From assembly GCF_000299415.1 (NCBI RefSeq), contig NZ_AMPG01000003.1:378093-442092 (forward strand): a DNA stretch of 64,000 bases, written 5' to 3'. Source of the DNA: Candidatus Microthrix parvicella Bio17-1 (lineage in GTDB: Bacteria > Actinomycetota > Acidimicrobiia > Acidimicrobiales > Microtrichaceae). The notes under the pieces are model-generated. The model made no database searches, was not told the origin of the DNA, and was given only the letters and a program-made list of their open reading frames with translations. Positions 15,461 to 23,743 of this stretch are shown one piece after another. Both the position numbers and the translations under genes were made by a program. Each line of letters opens with the position of its first letter. The first letter of the stretch is position 1.

Positions 15461-15832
15461 TCAGTAGCGAACTTCGATGCCACGGAGCACCCCAGCGGAG
15501 ATGGGCCCGAGCTGACGGAACTGCTGTGGCTGCAGATCGACGATGCGTCCACCAACAAACGGGCCGCGGTCGTTGACCACGCAGGTGGCGGTGCGGTCGC
15601 CCCGACGTAGGTGCAGGAGGGTGCCGGGTGCGGCGGTCCGGTGGGCACAGCCATTGGAAGTGCGTACCCGGGGGAAGGACACCGGTCCGCCAGCCTGTGT
15701 GTAGTACGACGCGGCGCCTGCCTGGTAGCGGGACGTGGTGCGCCCGCGGGGCGCTGAGACACAGCCGGTTGCGGCCAGCAGGAGGACGGCTCCTGCGGCA
15801 AAGGCGCGGCGAATGTTGAGGGGGGTGGTCAT
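15461..15832 (-). CDS. RlpA-like septal/cell-wall lipoprotein (double-psi beta-barrel)
   Basis: A 123-residue lipoprotein: signal peptide AFAAGAVLLLAATGC with the lipobox Cys at 24, then an RlpA-like double-psi beta-barrel. Motifs are GAASYYTQ, TSNGCAHRTAAPGTLLHLR, TATCVVNDRGPFVGGRIVDL and QFRQLGPISAGVLRGIEV. NDRGPF is the family's active-site stretch, and RlpA proteins are lytic transglycosylases or wall-binding proteins. The SPOR domain of Gram-negative RlpA is absent, as usual in actinobacteria. Start ATG 15832 is preceded by GGAGG. The upstream region has GTTAC repeats. Confidence 0.85.
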   Translation of the reverse strand: MTTPLNIRRAFAAGAVLLLAATGCVSAPRGRTTSRYQAGAASYYTQAGGPVSFPRVRTSNGCAHRTAAPGTLLHLRRGDRTATCVVNDRGPFVGGRIVDLQPQQFRQLGPISAGVLRGIEVRY

Positions 15833-15970
15833 GGGAGTTGCCTCCAGGGGGTTGGTGCCATCGGCTGATGGCGGACGGTCCGCTGCGGCGCCGATACCCC
15901 CGGCCAGCGACAGTGCTGAGGTTGGGGGCGGCATGCTGCGGCCGTGTGGGTTGTTTGAAGAGTCGCTACT

Positions 15971-16006
15971 TTACGTTCTGGTTACAGAATTGCAACCTTT
16001 GTTACG
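15971..16006. promoter_or_regulatory. Phased TTAC repeats in the RlpA-like upstream region
   Basis: The otherwise GC-rich intergenic stretch 15833-16182 holds an A+T-richer island. In it TTAC recurs at 15971, 15982 and 16002 (as TTACG, GTTAC, GTTACG), i.e. spaced 11 and 20 bp on the same DNA face. On the RlpA coding strand this reads as GTAAC direct repeats, like the binding sites of the actinobacterial regulator MtrA at wall-hydrolase genes. The assignment is inference; a promoter for the divergent gene at 16183 must also lie here. Confidence 0.4.
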
Positions 16007-16182
16007 GTGTCAGGAGTCACTGATGATGGTCACCCTGATGGATCTGATGGGAGGGTGACCCCCGCAGGCATGTCGGGGAGCGCGCGTACTGGGCCATGGA
16101 GGACGCGAACGCCGGGAACGGGCGCTTGTGTGGAGTTGGGTGAACGTTACGATGTCTGGTTCGTCGACCTACGAGGTGACCG

Positions 16183-16689
16183 TTGCCGACCAAGGAACTC
16201 ATCGAGTGCGAACGGGTGGGGTTGGACTACTTCGAGACCGCTCCGGTCGTTGTACAGGCGACCCAGGTGGTGGCCGCCACGCCGGAGCGCATCTTCGACG
16301 TCTTTCTGGATGCCGACTCGTGGAGTCGCTGGGCGTATCCCATCACGTCGGTGGACTGGACCTCACCCTTCCCCTTGGAGGTCGGCTCCACCCGAACGGT
16401 GTGGATGCGCGCCGGAATGGTGGGCCACGAGGAGTTCATCGCCTGGGAGCCGTTCCGCCGCATGGCTTTTCGGTTCAACCAGACGATCAAGGGCGGCCCC
16501 ACCGCCTTCGCCGAGGACTACGTGGTGACCGACCTGCGCGATGGGCGGTCGTTGGTGGAGTGGACCATGGCCATGACCCTCGCCGGGGTGTCGGCGCGGT
16601 TTGCTCCAGTGACCGGCCCGGCGATGGGACCGGTCAACCGGGCGATGCTTCGCAGGTTTCGCACCTACGTCGAATCCAACCAGGTATGA
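16183..16689 (+). CDS. SRPBCC (polyketide cyclase/START-like) family protein
   Basis: A 168-residue single-domain SRPBCC protein. The fold pattern is visible in VVAATPERIFDVFLDADSWS, SPFPLEVGSTRTVWM, EFIAWEPFRRMAFRF, LRDGRSLVEWTMAM and the long C-terminal helix GPVNRAMLRRFRTYVE. Such proteins bind a hydrophobic ligand; the ligand is unknown. TTG 16183 is the only possible early start because a TGA lies four bases upstream in frame, and AGGTG sits 6-7 bases before it. A strong hairpin follows directly after the stop. Confidence 0.8.
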   Translation: MPTKELIECERVGLDYFETAPVVVQATQVVAATPERIFDVFLDADSWSRWAYPITSVDWTSPFPLEVGSTRTVWMRAGMVGHEEFIAWEPFRRMAFRFNQTIKGGPTAFAEDYVVTDLRDGRSLVEWTMAMTLAGVSARFAPVTGPAMGPVNRAMLRRFRTYVESNQV

Positions 16690-16690
16690 G

Positions 16691-16719
16691 GAAGCCCCCG
16701 AACGTGGTCCGGGGGCTTC
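16691..16719 (+). terminator. Hairpin terminator after the SRPBCC gene
   Basis: A 10-bp perfect stem GAAGCCCCCG/CGGGGGCTTC with a 9-nt loop starts one base after the stop codon of the SRPBCC gene. No clear U-run follows. Confidence 0.7.
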
Positions 16720-16755
16720 GCTGAACTCTCGTGAATGTCTTGCAACTCACTTGAG

Positions 16756-16840
16756 CGGAGAGGGTGGGATTTGAACCCACGGAGGGTTGCCCCTCACACG
16801 CTTTCCAAGCGTGCCGATTCGGCCGCTCTCGCACCTCTCC
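16756..16840 (-). tRNA. tRNA-Ser (anticodon GGA)
   Basis: Minus-strand class II tRNA of 85 nt: acceptor GGAGAGG/CCTCTCC with discriminator G, anticodon arm CACGC-TTGGAAA-GCGTG giving anticodon GGA, a long variable arm, and a T arm with GGTTCAAATCC. CCA is not encoded. It reads UCC and UCU serine codons. Confidence 0.95.
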
Positions 16841-16940
16841 TGGTTGGCTGAACCGACCACGACCGGAGCCGTTGGCATGTTCTGCGCTTCAACACGATAT
16901 CGTGTGCACCACGCCAAGCCCCCACCCGTTGGGGACGAGG

Positions 16941-17072
16941 CGGGTCCCGACGTGGGACGACCGGGTCCTGTGCGACCGAACCCCGTGAACCGGGTCAGGG
17001 CCGGAAGGCAGCAGCCCTCAGCGGAGCGTTCGGAGTGCCGCAGACCGCCTGGTCGTCCCTCGTCGGGACCCG
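16941..17072 (+). ncRNA. ffs: Signal recognition particle RNA (4.5S-like)
   Basis: The hallmark SRP helix 8 tip with the Ffh-binding internal loop is present at about 16994-17016 (GTCAGGGCCGGAAGGCAGCA). The flanks pair over a long hairpin: GGGTCCCGACG near the start with CGTCGGGACCC at the end, and ACGACC with GGTCGT inside. The RNA guides ribosomes with signal sequences to the membrane together with Ffh. Location immediately before dnaX is the usual actinobacterial arrangement. Ends are set by the outermost pairing and may be off by several bases. Confidence 0.9.
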
Positions 17073-17150
17073 CACGGCGGGGTACGCCGTAGCGGCCGAC
17101 CGCCGTGCTGATCGGACGGCCCACCTCGGCGCCCCTTGTATCCTCGCGGC

Positions 17151-19373
17151 GTGACCTACCAGTCCCTGTACCGCCGCTTCCGTCCCAGCACGTTCGCCGA
17201 GGTGCGGGGCCAGGATCACATCACGGTGGCCCTTCGCAATGCTGTGCGCAGCGACACGGTGGGGCACGCCTACATGTTCAGCGGCCCGCGAGGTTGCGGC
17301 AAAACCTCGACCGCCCGCATCCTGGGCCGGGCGCTGAACTGCACCAACCTTGTCGACGGTGAGCCGTGCGGCGAGTGCGACAGTTGCCGGGCCATGGAGG
17401 CCGGCACGTCGATGGACCTGCACGAGTTGGACGCGGCGTCCAACAACGGTGTGGACGCCATGCGTGACCTGGTCAGCCGAGCGGCCCTGGGCACGGCGGG
17501 CCGCAACAAGGTGTACATCCTCGATGAGGTGCACATGCTGTCGGGTGCGGCCTCGAACGCATTGCTGAAGACGCTGGAGGAGCCGCCGCCGCACGTCATC
17601 TTCGTGCTGGCCACCACCGACCCGCAGAAGGTTCTGCCCACGATCAAGAGCCGCACCCAGCACTTCAACTTTGAACTGCTGTCGCCGGGCGAGTTGGAGG
17701 ACTACGTCCGCTGGGTGATCGACGAGGCTGACCTCACCGTCGAGGACGACGCCATCGCCTACGTGGTTCGCCAAGGTCGCGGCTCGGCCCGTGACACCCT
17801 CTCCGCCCTCGACCAGGTAGTGGCCGGAGGCGGCGTGGTGCCGCGCGAGGAGCCATCGGCCGGGCTGGTGGCGGCGTTGGTGGAACGCGACACCGGTGCT
17901 GTTTTGGCGTCGGTCGCCGACGCGCTCGGCCAGGGCAGCGACCCCAGGGTGCTCGCCGAGGCACTGGTGGCCGATCTCCGCGACCTCTTTCTCCTCACCA
18001 TGGGTGTCGATGGGGCCAACGTGGCCGAGGGGGACCGAGAGGAACTCACCGACCAGGCTCGACGTTTCGGACCGGCCCGCCTCACCCGGGCGCTGGAACA
18101 ACTTGGGTCGGCCCTGGTCGACATGCGCCAGGCGTCCGATCCGCGGGTGCCCCTTGAAGTGGCGCTGGTGCGGCTGACGGCGCCGAGCGCGAACCTGTCG
18201 ATGGATGCACTGGCCGAGCGGGTGGAGGCGCTGGAGCGGGCGCTGGCAGGGGGTGCGGCCCCGGTGATCGCTGCCCCCGGGTCAGGGGCACCTCCCTTAG
18301 CCTCGCCGCCTACTTCCTCGGCGCCGGTGCCTCCCGCAGCACCTGCGACTCGTGCAGCACCTGCAGGTCCCGCCGGTGAAAGTGCAGCCGATTCTGGGGC
18401 TGTGGCGCCAGAAGCCGCTCAAGGGCGGCCGGACGTGGATACCCCCGCCGCAGCGCGGCCGCCCCGAAGTCCTAGCGGAGGCGCCGCTCCGGACAGCCAC
18501 AAAGCCAAGGTGGAGGAGGCCAGGGAGATGCTGCGGGCCAAGACCGGCAAGGAGGCTCCAAGGGCAGAACCGATCACCGTCGACCCCGCGGCCGAGCCGC
18601 CTCCGCCCCCCCGGCGTCGTCGGCCCAACCCGCCTCAAGGCGCCAGATCAGCCGATCAGGGCCTCGACCCCGCACGCCCGCTGGTTGATCGCAGTGACGG
18701 CGAAGCGGCGCCGACCGCCCCAACCGCCCCCATAGCGACAGCTGCGCCGACCGCCCCCATAGCGCCGACCGCGCCGACCGCCCCCATAGTGCCGCTTGCG
18801 CCGACCGCCCCAGCAGCGCCGACGGCCCCGGCACCGCCGACCACGCCCTCCGGCCAGGCCCAGCCCGACAGCCTGCCTGACGCACCCGGGGCAGCTGCAT
18901 TGGGCGAGGCCGACCGTCTGAACGGCCTGCTCGACGAAGTGTTGTCAAAGCTGAAGCCCATCACGCGGGCATTGTTCGTCGGTCACTTTGACGACACGGG
19001 CGACACGCTGGAGTTCAGGCTGGACAATCCAGCCATCATGGAGCGGGCCCAGTCTCGTCAGGGTGAGTTTGGCGAGGTGCTCGCTGGGGCGGCGGGTCGC
19101 CGGGTGTCGTTCAAGCTGGTGGCCGGAACGGGAAGCGCCGGTAGCCCGGGCGCCGAGCGTGATGCTTCTGGCCGACACGGGCGCAGCGCCCACGATGGCG
19201 GTCCGGCACCTCGCGGCGGCGACGATGCCGATGAGGCCGAATGGGCCGACAACTCCGAGTACGACGGGCTGGTGGTGGCCGACCTGGAGGACGCCGACCC
19301 ACCGCTGAGCGCCGCCAATCGGCTTCTGGAGGCGTTTCCGGGCGCCGAGTTGATCGCACCCGACGACAAGTGA
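17151..19373 (+). CDS. dnaX: DNA polymerase III subunit gamma/tau
   Basis: A 740-residue clamp-loader ATPase that loads the beta sliding clamp. Walker A GPRGCGKT near residue 45, a zinc module (CTN...CGECDSC) at about 64-80, Walker B ILDEVHMLS, sensor-1 TTDPQKVLPTIKSR, then domain III. From about 375 to 570 the chain is a low-complexity Pro/Ala linker. A tau-like C-terminal domain (LLDEVLSKLKPITRALFVGH, FRLDNPAIMERAQSRQGEFG) completes it. The start is GTG 17151, giving VTYQSLYRRFRP, the normal N-terminus. Only the long form is apparent, with no A-rich slippery site for a short gamma. ybaB and recR follow, the classical cluster. Confidence 0.95.
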   Translation: MTYQSLYRRFRPSTFAEVRGQDHITVALRNAVRSDTVGHAYMFSGPRGCGKTSTARILGRALNCTNLVDGEPCGECDSCRAMEAGTSMDLHELDAASNNGVDAMRDLVSRAALGTAGRNKVYILDEVHMLSGAASNALLKTLEEPPPHVIFVLATTDPQKVLPTIKSRTQHFNFELLSPGELEDYVRWVIDEADLTVEDDAIAYVVRQGRGSARDTLSALDQVVAGGGVVPREEPSAGLVAALVERDTGAVLASVADALGQGSDPRVLAEALVADLRDLFLLTMGVDGANVAEGDREELTDQARRFGPARLTRALEQLGSALVDMRQASDPRVPLEVALVRLTAPSANLSMDALAERVEALERALAGGAAPVIAAPGSGAPPLASPPTSSAPVPPAAPATRAAPAGPAGESAADSGAVAPEAAQGRPDVDTPAAARPPRSPSGGAAPDSHKAKVEEAREMLRAKTGKEAPRAEPITVDPAAEPPPPPRRRRPNPPQGARSADQGLDPARPLVDRSDGEAAPTAPTAPIATAAPTAPIAPTAPTAPIVPLAPTAPAAPTAPAPPTTPSGQAQPDSLPDAPGAAALGEADRLNGLLDEVLSKLKPITRALFVGHFDDTGDTLEFRLDNPAIMERAQSRQGEFGEVLAGAAGRRVSFKLVAGTGSAGSPGAERDASGRHGRSAHDGGPAPRGGDDADEAEWADNSEYDGLVVADLEDADPPLSAANRLLEAFPGAELIAPDDK
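18711..18836 (+). repeat. Pro/Ala/Thr tandem repeats within dnaX linker
   Basis: The DNA repeats units close to CCGACCGCCCCCATAGCG, encoding APTAPIA/APTAPTAPIV-type peptides. Units vary by small steps, so the tract probably expands and contracts by slippage. It falls in the flexible linker between the ATPase and tau C-terminal domain, where length changes are tolerated. Confidence 0.75.
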
Positions 19374-19465
19374 CTCCTGCGTGGCCCGCCGAGGCGGCCG
19401 ACGTAACGTGAACCCCGCCCTGCATCGCCATCCACCAACTTGGGCCAACCCGCCCCGGAGCTGAC

Positions 19466-19954
19466 GTGACCACACCCGAGATACCCGGCAACGACCATCA
19501 CAGCGCCAATCCGGCAGGTGCCGATGCTGATCTGGCGGACGTCGATGCCGACCCGATGGCGGCGTTGCTGGGCGGTCTGGACCTGGGTTCGCTGATGGAG
19601 ACGGCCCAGGAGATGCAACAGCAGATGGCCGAAGCCCAGAACGCGCTGGCCGCCACCGAGGTGGAGGGCAGCGCCGGGGGCGGCAAGGTGCTCGTAACGA
19701 TCACCGGCGACTTCTTGCCGGTCAGCGTGAGGCTCAACCCCGAGGTGGTCGATCCGGCCGAGACCGAAATGCTGGAGGATCTCATCCTTGCCGCATGGCG
19801 CGACGCAGTGGCAGAGGTGGGACGCTCCCACCAGGCGGCTGACCCGATGGCTGGACTGGACCTGTCGTCGATGGGGCTCGACCCGTCGGCGTTGGGTCTC
19901 GGCGGCGGACCTGAAAGCGACGCGTTTCCTGGTGCGGTCGACGGCGAGGCCTAA
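19466..19954 (+). CDS. YbaB/EbfC-family nucleoid-associated protein
   Basis: A 162-residue member of the YbaB/EbfC DNA-binding family, recognised from [58 protein letters not shown] and [20 protein letters not shown]. It is longer than the usual 100-110 residues, with an acidic N-terminal extension of about 25 and a Leu/Gly-rich tail of 35. It lies between dnaX and recR (5 bp before recR), the conserved order. Start GTG 19466. Confidence 0.88.
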   Translation: MTTPEIPGNDHHSANPAGADADLADVDADPMAALLGGLDLGSLMETAQEMQQQMAEAQNALAATEVEGSAGGGKVLVTITGDFLPVSVRLNPEVVDPAETEMLEDLILAAWRDAVAEVGRSHQAADPMAGLDLSSMGLDPSALGLGGGPESDAFPGAVDGEA

Positions 19955-19959
19955 GGCCG

Positions 19960-20634
19960 GTGCCCACCTATGCCGCACCGATTCAGGAACTGATCGACTC
20001 GTTGGGGCGTCTGCCGGGGGTCGGCCCCAAGTCGGCCCAGCGCATTGCCTTCTATCTGCTGGATGCCGATCGGGAGGAGGCCATGCGTCTCACTCGGGCG
20101 ATCATCGAGGTGAAGGACAAGGTGCGGTTTTGTGAGCGCTGCTTCAATGTGTCCGAGGCGGAGTTGTGCGGCGTGTGCGACGACGACCGCCGCGACGCAC
20201 ACGTGCTGTGTGTGGTGGAGGAGCCCAAGGACGTGGTGGCGGTGGAGCGCACCGGCACCTACTCGGGTCGCTATCACGTGCTCGGCGGCGCCATCGACCA
20301 TCTCCGCGGCATCGGGCCGGACCGGCTACACATCCGTGAGTTGGTCGCTCGTATCGGCGAGGAGGACATCACCGAGGTGATTCTGTGCACCAACCCAAAC
20401 CTTGAGGGTGAGGCCACGGCGCTGTATCTCAGCCGGTTGCTGGACCTACCCGGCCTGGAGGTCAGCCGCATCGCCAGCGGCCTGCCGGTGGGCGGCGACC
20501 TGGAGTATGCCGACGAGCTCACTTTGGGGCGTGCCCTGGAGGGCCGCACCCACGTCGGCGGATCACCGGCCGTTCCGCCATCACCAGAGCCGACCGCAAC
20601 CGAAGCTCCGCCCTCCGTTGGCGGCACCGCCTGA
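19960..20634 (+). CDS. recR: Recombination mediator protein RecR
   Basis: A 224-residue RecR, which with RecO/RecF loads RecA at gaps. HhH motif [17 protein letters not shown] at residues 15-31, a zinc finger with Cys pairs in RFCERCF and ELCGVCDD (about 55-73), and a Toprim domain [18 protein letters not shown] through [20 protein letters not shown]. Then [19 protein letters not shown]-type ending at about 175-195. The last 25 residues are an extra Pro/Ala tail. Start GTG 19960, five bases after the ybaB-like stop; probably one operon with dnaX. Confidence 0.95.
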   Translation: MPTYAAPIQELIDSLGRLPGVGPKSAQRIAFYLLDADREEAMRLTRAIIEVKDKVRFCERCFNVSEAELCGVCDDDRRDAHVLCVVEEPKDVVAVERTGTYSGRYHVLGGAIDHLRGIGPDRLHIRELVARIGEEDITEVILCTNPNLEGEATALYLSRLLDLPGLEVSRIASGLPVGGDLEYADELTLGRALEGRTHVGGSPAVPPSPEPTATEAPPSVGGTA

Positions 20635-20639
20635 TCAAC

Positions 20640-20806
20640 CGGGGGGCGCCGAATTTGGTCGAGCCAGGCGACCGGTGTTGGAGTGGGATTGGCCGTGTTG
20701 ATGCCGTTGTTGGTGGTGTCGCCCAACTGCCCGGCGCTATTGAGGCCCCAGCATGAGACGGTGCCGTCTGCGAGCGCGCACGTGTGATCGTCGCCGGCGA
20801 CGCCTC
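20640..20806 (-). pseudogene. Orphan RCC1-repeat fragment
   Basis: On the minus strand one complete RCC1-type beta-propeller repeat is readable: GVAGDDHTCALADGTVSCWG followed by LNSAGQLGDTTNNG and NPTPTPV. There is no start codon or signal peptide upstream, no second repeat, and the frame then runs antisense through the end of recR. It is therefore a leftover of a larger secreted RCC1-repeat protein gene, lost between recR and the thiolase gene. Confidence 0.6.
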
Positions 20807-20837
20807 GTCTACCCCAGGGTTGGAGAACTCGGTCGGC

Positions 20838-22019
20838 TCAGACGGTGCGGACGATCATGGCGTCGCCCTGGCCGCCACCGCCGCACAGCGCAGCGGCACC
20901 AGTGCCACCGCCACGCCGCTGCAACTCGTTGAGCAGCGTCAAAACGATTCGGGTGCCGGACACGCCCACCGGGTGGCCAATGGCGATCGCCCCGCCGTTG
21001 ACGTTGACGATGTCGTCGGAGATACCCAGGTCGTTCATCGACTGACAACCGACGGCGGCGAAGGCCTCGTTGAGCTCGAACAGATCGACGTCCTCAACCG
21101 CCAGGTTGGCCTTGGCCAGTGCGGCCTTGATCGCCTGGGCGGGCTGGGAGATCAGCGAGGCATCGGGGCCTGCAACCTGGCCGATCGACACGATCTCGCC
21201 CAACGGGGTGAGGCCCAACTCCTTGGCCTTGGCAGCCGAGCACACGATGACGGCGGCGCCGCCGTCGGAGATCTGTGAGGCGTTGCCCGCCGTGATGTTG
21301 CCGTCCTTGGCGAATGCCGGGCGCAGCTTGCCCAGCGACTCGGCGGTGGTGCCAGGACGCACGCCCTCGTCGGCCTCCAACAAGATCGGGTCGCCCTTAC
21401 GCTGAGGAATCGCCACCGGGATGATCTCGTTGTCGAACTTGCCGTCCTTTTGGGCGGCGGCGGCGCGTTCGTGGCTCTGGGCCGACAGATTGTCCTGGAC
21501 GTCGCGGTTCAGGCCGGCTGCGGCGGCGTACTTTTCGGTGGATGCGCCCATGGCCAGCTCATCGATGGCGCAGAAGAGGGAGTCGTGCATCATCGAGTCG
21601 ACGACGGTCTTGTCACCCATTCGCATGCCCGAGCGGGCCTCGCGCAGCAGGTACGGAGCATTGGTCATCGACTCCATGCCCCCGGCGACGACAATCTCTG
21701 CCTCTCCCGCCTGGATGAGGAGGTCGGCCAGCATGATCGTGTTGATGCCGGAGAGACACACCTTGTTGATGGTGGTCGCGGGCACATCGAGGCCGATGCC
21801 GGCGGCGACTGCTGCCTGGCGGGCCGTGATCTGGCCTGCGCCTGCCTGGAGCACCTGGCCCATCAGTACGTAGTCGACCTGATCGGCTGAGATGCCGGTG
21901 CGCTCGAGGGCGCCAGCGATGGCCTTGCCCCCCAGCTCTGCGCCGGAGAACCCGGCGAGCGAGCCGGAGAACTTGCCGAACGGAGTGCGTGCTCCGCCGA
22001 GGATGACTGAACCTGCCAT
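20838..22019 (-). CDS. Acetyl-CoA acetyltransferase (thiolase)
   Basis: A 393-residue thiolase. The acyl-accepting cysteine is in NKVCLSGIN at about 88, and the C-terminal active-site blocks are ELNEAFAAVG, NVNGGAIAIGHPVGVSGTR and AALCGGGGQGDA (base Cys about 379). Length and motifs fit the biosynthetic acetyl-CoA acetyltransferases that condense two acetyl-CoA into acetoacetyl-CoA. That reaction feeds the ethylmalonyl-CoA route whose later enzymes are also in this window; beta-oxidation use is equally possible. It forms its own minus-strand unit with the dehydrogenase upstream. Confidence 0.93.
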   Translation of the reverse strand: MAGSVILGGARTPFGKFSGSLAGFSGAELGGKAIAGALERTGISADQVDYVLMGQVLQAGAGQITARQAAVAAGIGLDVPATTINKVCLSGINTIMLADLLIQAGEAEIVVAGGMESMTNAPYLLREARSGMRMGDKTVVDSMMHDSLFCAIDELAMGASTEKYAAAAGLNRDVQDNLSAQSHERAAAAQKDGKFDNEIIPVAIPQRKGDPILLEADEGVRPGTTAESLGKLRPAFAKDGNITAGNASQISDGGAAVIVCSAAKAKELGLTPLGEIVSIGQVAGPDASLISQPAQAIKAALAKANLAVEDVDLFELNEAFAAVGCQSMNDLGISDDIVNVNGGAIAIGHPVGVSGTRIVLTLLNELQRRGGGTGAAALCGGGGQGDAMIVRTV

Positions 22020-22119
22020 GGAAACTCCCAGAGTGCGTTTTGGGGCGCTGTGTGCGCGAGACGTCCTGTCGGACCTGCCACGTTACCCGCCGGTAACTCG
22101 GCGGGTCACCCCGGCCACT

Positions 22120-23109
22120 TCAGCCCATGGTGAGGGCGAGCTTGCCGAACACGTCGCCCTCGTGCAGTTTGGCGAACGCGCCGGCGGCGTCGGCCAAGGG
22201 GTAGGAGGCATCGACGATTGGACGAACCCCGGTGACGTCGAGGAACGATAGCAGTCGTTCCAGCTCGTCGCGGGTGCCCATGGTGGAGCCGATCACCGAC
22301 AGTTGGAGGAAGAAGATGCGGGTCATCTCGGCAGGGGAGGGATCGCCGCTGGTGGCCCCGCAGACCACGACGGTGCCACCCGGCCGCAGTGAACGAATCG
22401 AATGCCCCCACGTGGCTGCACCCACGGTCTCCATGACGGCATCCACCTTGTGGGGCAGGCGCGCACCCGAGGGGAAGTGGGCATCGGCGCCCAGTTGGTC
22501 GACGGCGGAGGCACCCTTGGCCTCGTCGCGCGAGGTGACCCACATGCGCAGGCCCATCGCCGAGCCGAGCGCGACGAGCGCAGTGGCCACGCCTCCACCG
22601 GCGCCCTGCACCAGCACCGTGCTTCCAGGGGGAAGCGCAGATCCGGGGGCAATGCCGCTCCGCGTGGTCAGCATGCGGTACGCGGTGAGCCAGGCCGTTG
22701 GGAGGCACGCAGCCTCCTCGAAGCTGAGTGACGCCGGCTTGGGCACCAGGTTGCGCTTGGGTACGGCCACCCGCTGGGCGAAGGTGCCAGGGTGGCGTTC
22801 CGACAGGATCGAGCGCTTGGGGTCGAAGGTTTCGTCGCCGCGCCAGTTGTGGTCGCCCACCAGCGCGTGCACCACCACCTCATTGCCTTCGGCGTCCAGC
22901 CCGGCACCATCGCAGCCCAGGATCATTGGCAGCCGGTCGGCAGGAAGCCCGACCCCCTGAAGCGACCACAGGTCGTGATGGTTCAGCGTGGCCGCCCGAA
23001 GCTCCACCGTGGTCCAACCCTCGGGCACCTCCGGTTCGGGTCGTTCGCCCACCTCCAGTCCACTCAGTGGGTCGTGAGATGACTGCGAGACGGCGGCAAC
23101 AGCAAGCAT
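22120..23109 (-). CDS. MDR-family zinc-type alcohol dehydrogenase/quinone reductase-like protein
   Basis: A 329-residue medium-chain dehydrogenase/reductase. GroES-like N-terminal domain with TLNHHDLWSLQGVG and LPMILGCDGAG; Rossmann part with the nucleotide motif VLVQGAGGGVATALVALG and the later block LRPGGTVVVCGATSGD. Conserved His and Asp in NHHD could hold catalytic zinc, but the structural four-cysteine lobe is absent. Substrate unknown. It sits between the thiolase and the CBS protein, all on the minus strand; gap to the CBS gene is 18 bp. Confidence 0.85.
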   Translation of the reverse strand: MLAVAAVSQSSHDPLSGLEVGERPEPEVPEGWTTVELRAATLNHHDLWSLQGVGLPADRLPMILGCDGAGLDAEGNEVVVHALVGDHNWRGDETFDPKRSILSERHPGTFAQRVAVPKRNLVPKPASLSFEEAACLPTAWLTAYRMLTTRSGIAPGSALPPGSTVLVQGAGGGVATALVALGSAMGLRMWVTSRDEAKGASAVDQLGADAHFPSGARLPHKVDAVMETVGAATWGHSIRSLRPGGTVVVCGATSGDPSPAEMTRIFFLQLSVIGSTMGTRDELERLLSFLDVTGVRPIVDASYPLADAAGAFAKLHEGDVFGKLALTMG

Positions 23110-23127
23110 GATTGCGAAGCTAGATGG

Positions 23128-23601
23128 TCAGCGTCCGGTCTGGATGTACTCGGTGATCTGCTCGTTCTCTTCGGCCAAGCGGGCCTTCTCATACTCGAGC
23201 TGGTCGAGCCGCGACTTCACCACATCGCCAATGGAGATGATGCCCACCATCTCGTCGTCGGTGGTGACGATGAGATGGCGAATGCGGCTATCGGTCATCT
23301 GACGTGCCAGATCCGCCAGCTCGTCGGTCATCGCGCAGGTGCGTAGCTCGGTGCTCATCACCTCGGAGACGGTGCGAGCCAGCACATTGGTTGACTCCTC
23401 GGCCAGGCGCCGGACCACATCGCGTTCGGAGATGACGCCAACGATGCTCGACCCGTCGGAGGTGACCACCAGCGCGCCGATGTTGTGCTCACGCAGCGCC
23501 GCTACCGCGTCGGCCACGGTGTCGTCCGGCTTGACCGTGGCGACCGGGCCCGAGTTTCCCGCAACTGCTGTTTTGCCCTTGAGTACGTCGTTGACGTTCA
23601 T
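23128..23601 (-). CDS. Tandem CBS-domain protein
   Basis: A 157-residue protein made almost wholly of two CBS motifs: VKPDDTVADAVAALREHNIG with VVTSDGSSIVGVISERDVVR, and CAMTDELADLARQMTDSRIR with VTTDDEMVGIISIGDVVKSR. It ends in a short Glu-rich helix. Paired CBS domains bind adenine nucleotides and report energy state, usually through a partner. No partner domain is fused. It is close to the divergent ccr gene start (142 bp) but no functional link is shown. Confidence 0.9.
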   Translation of the reverse strand: MNVNDVLKGKTAVAGNSGPVATVKPDDTVADAVAALREHNIGALVVTSDGSSIVGVISERDVVRRLAEESTNVLARTVSEVMSTELRTCAMTDELADLARQMTDSRIRHLIVTTDDEMVGIISIGDVVKSRLDQLEYEKARLAEENEQITEYIQTGR

Positions 23602-23743
23602 GGCTTCCCCCTTGTGCCCAACCTACCCCCCGTGTCGATCACGTGCGTTGTGGTGAACCACGACGACTTCAACGCGACTTTTGTGCCCGCGAGGTGAGGT
23701 CGGAGTTCGATGGTCGAAGCTACCGACCAGTAACCTTGCACGA

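Noticed and set aside
17151-19373. Programmed -1 frameshift in dnaX producing a short gamma form
   Set aside because: No A-rich slippery heptamer and no early stop in the alternative frame with a supporting structure was seen.
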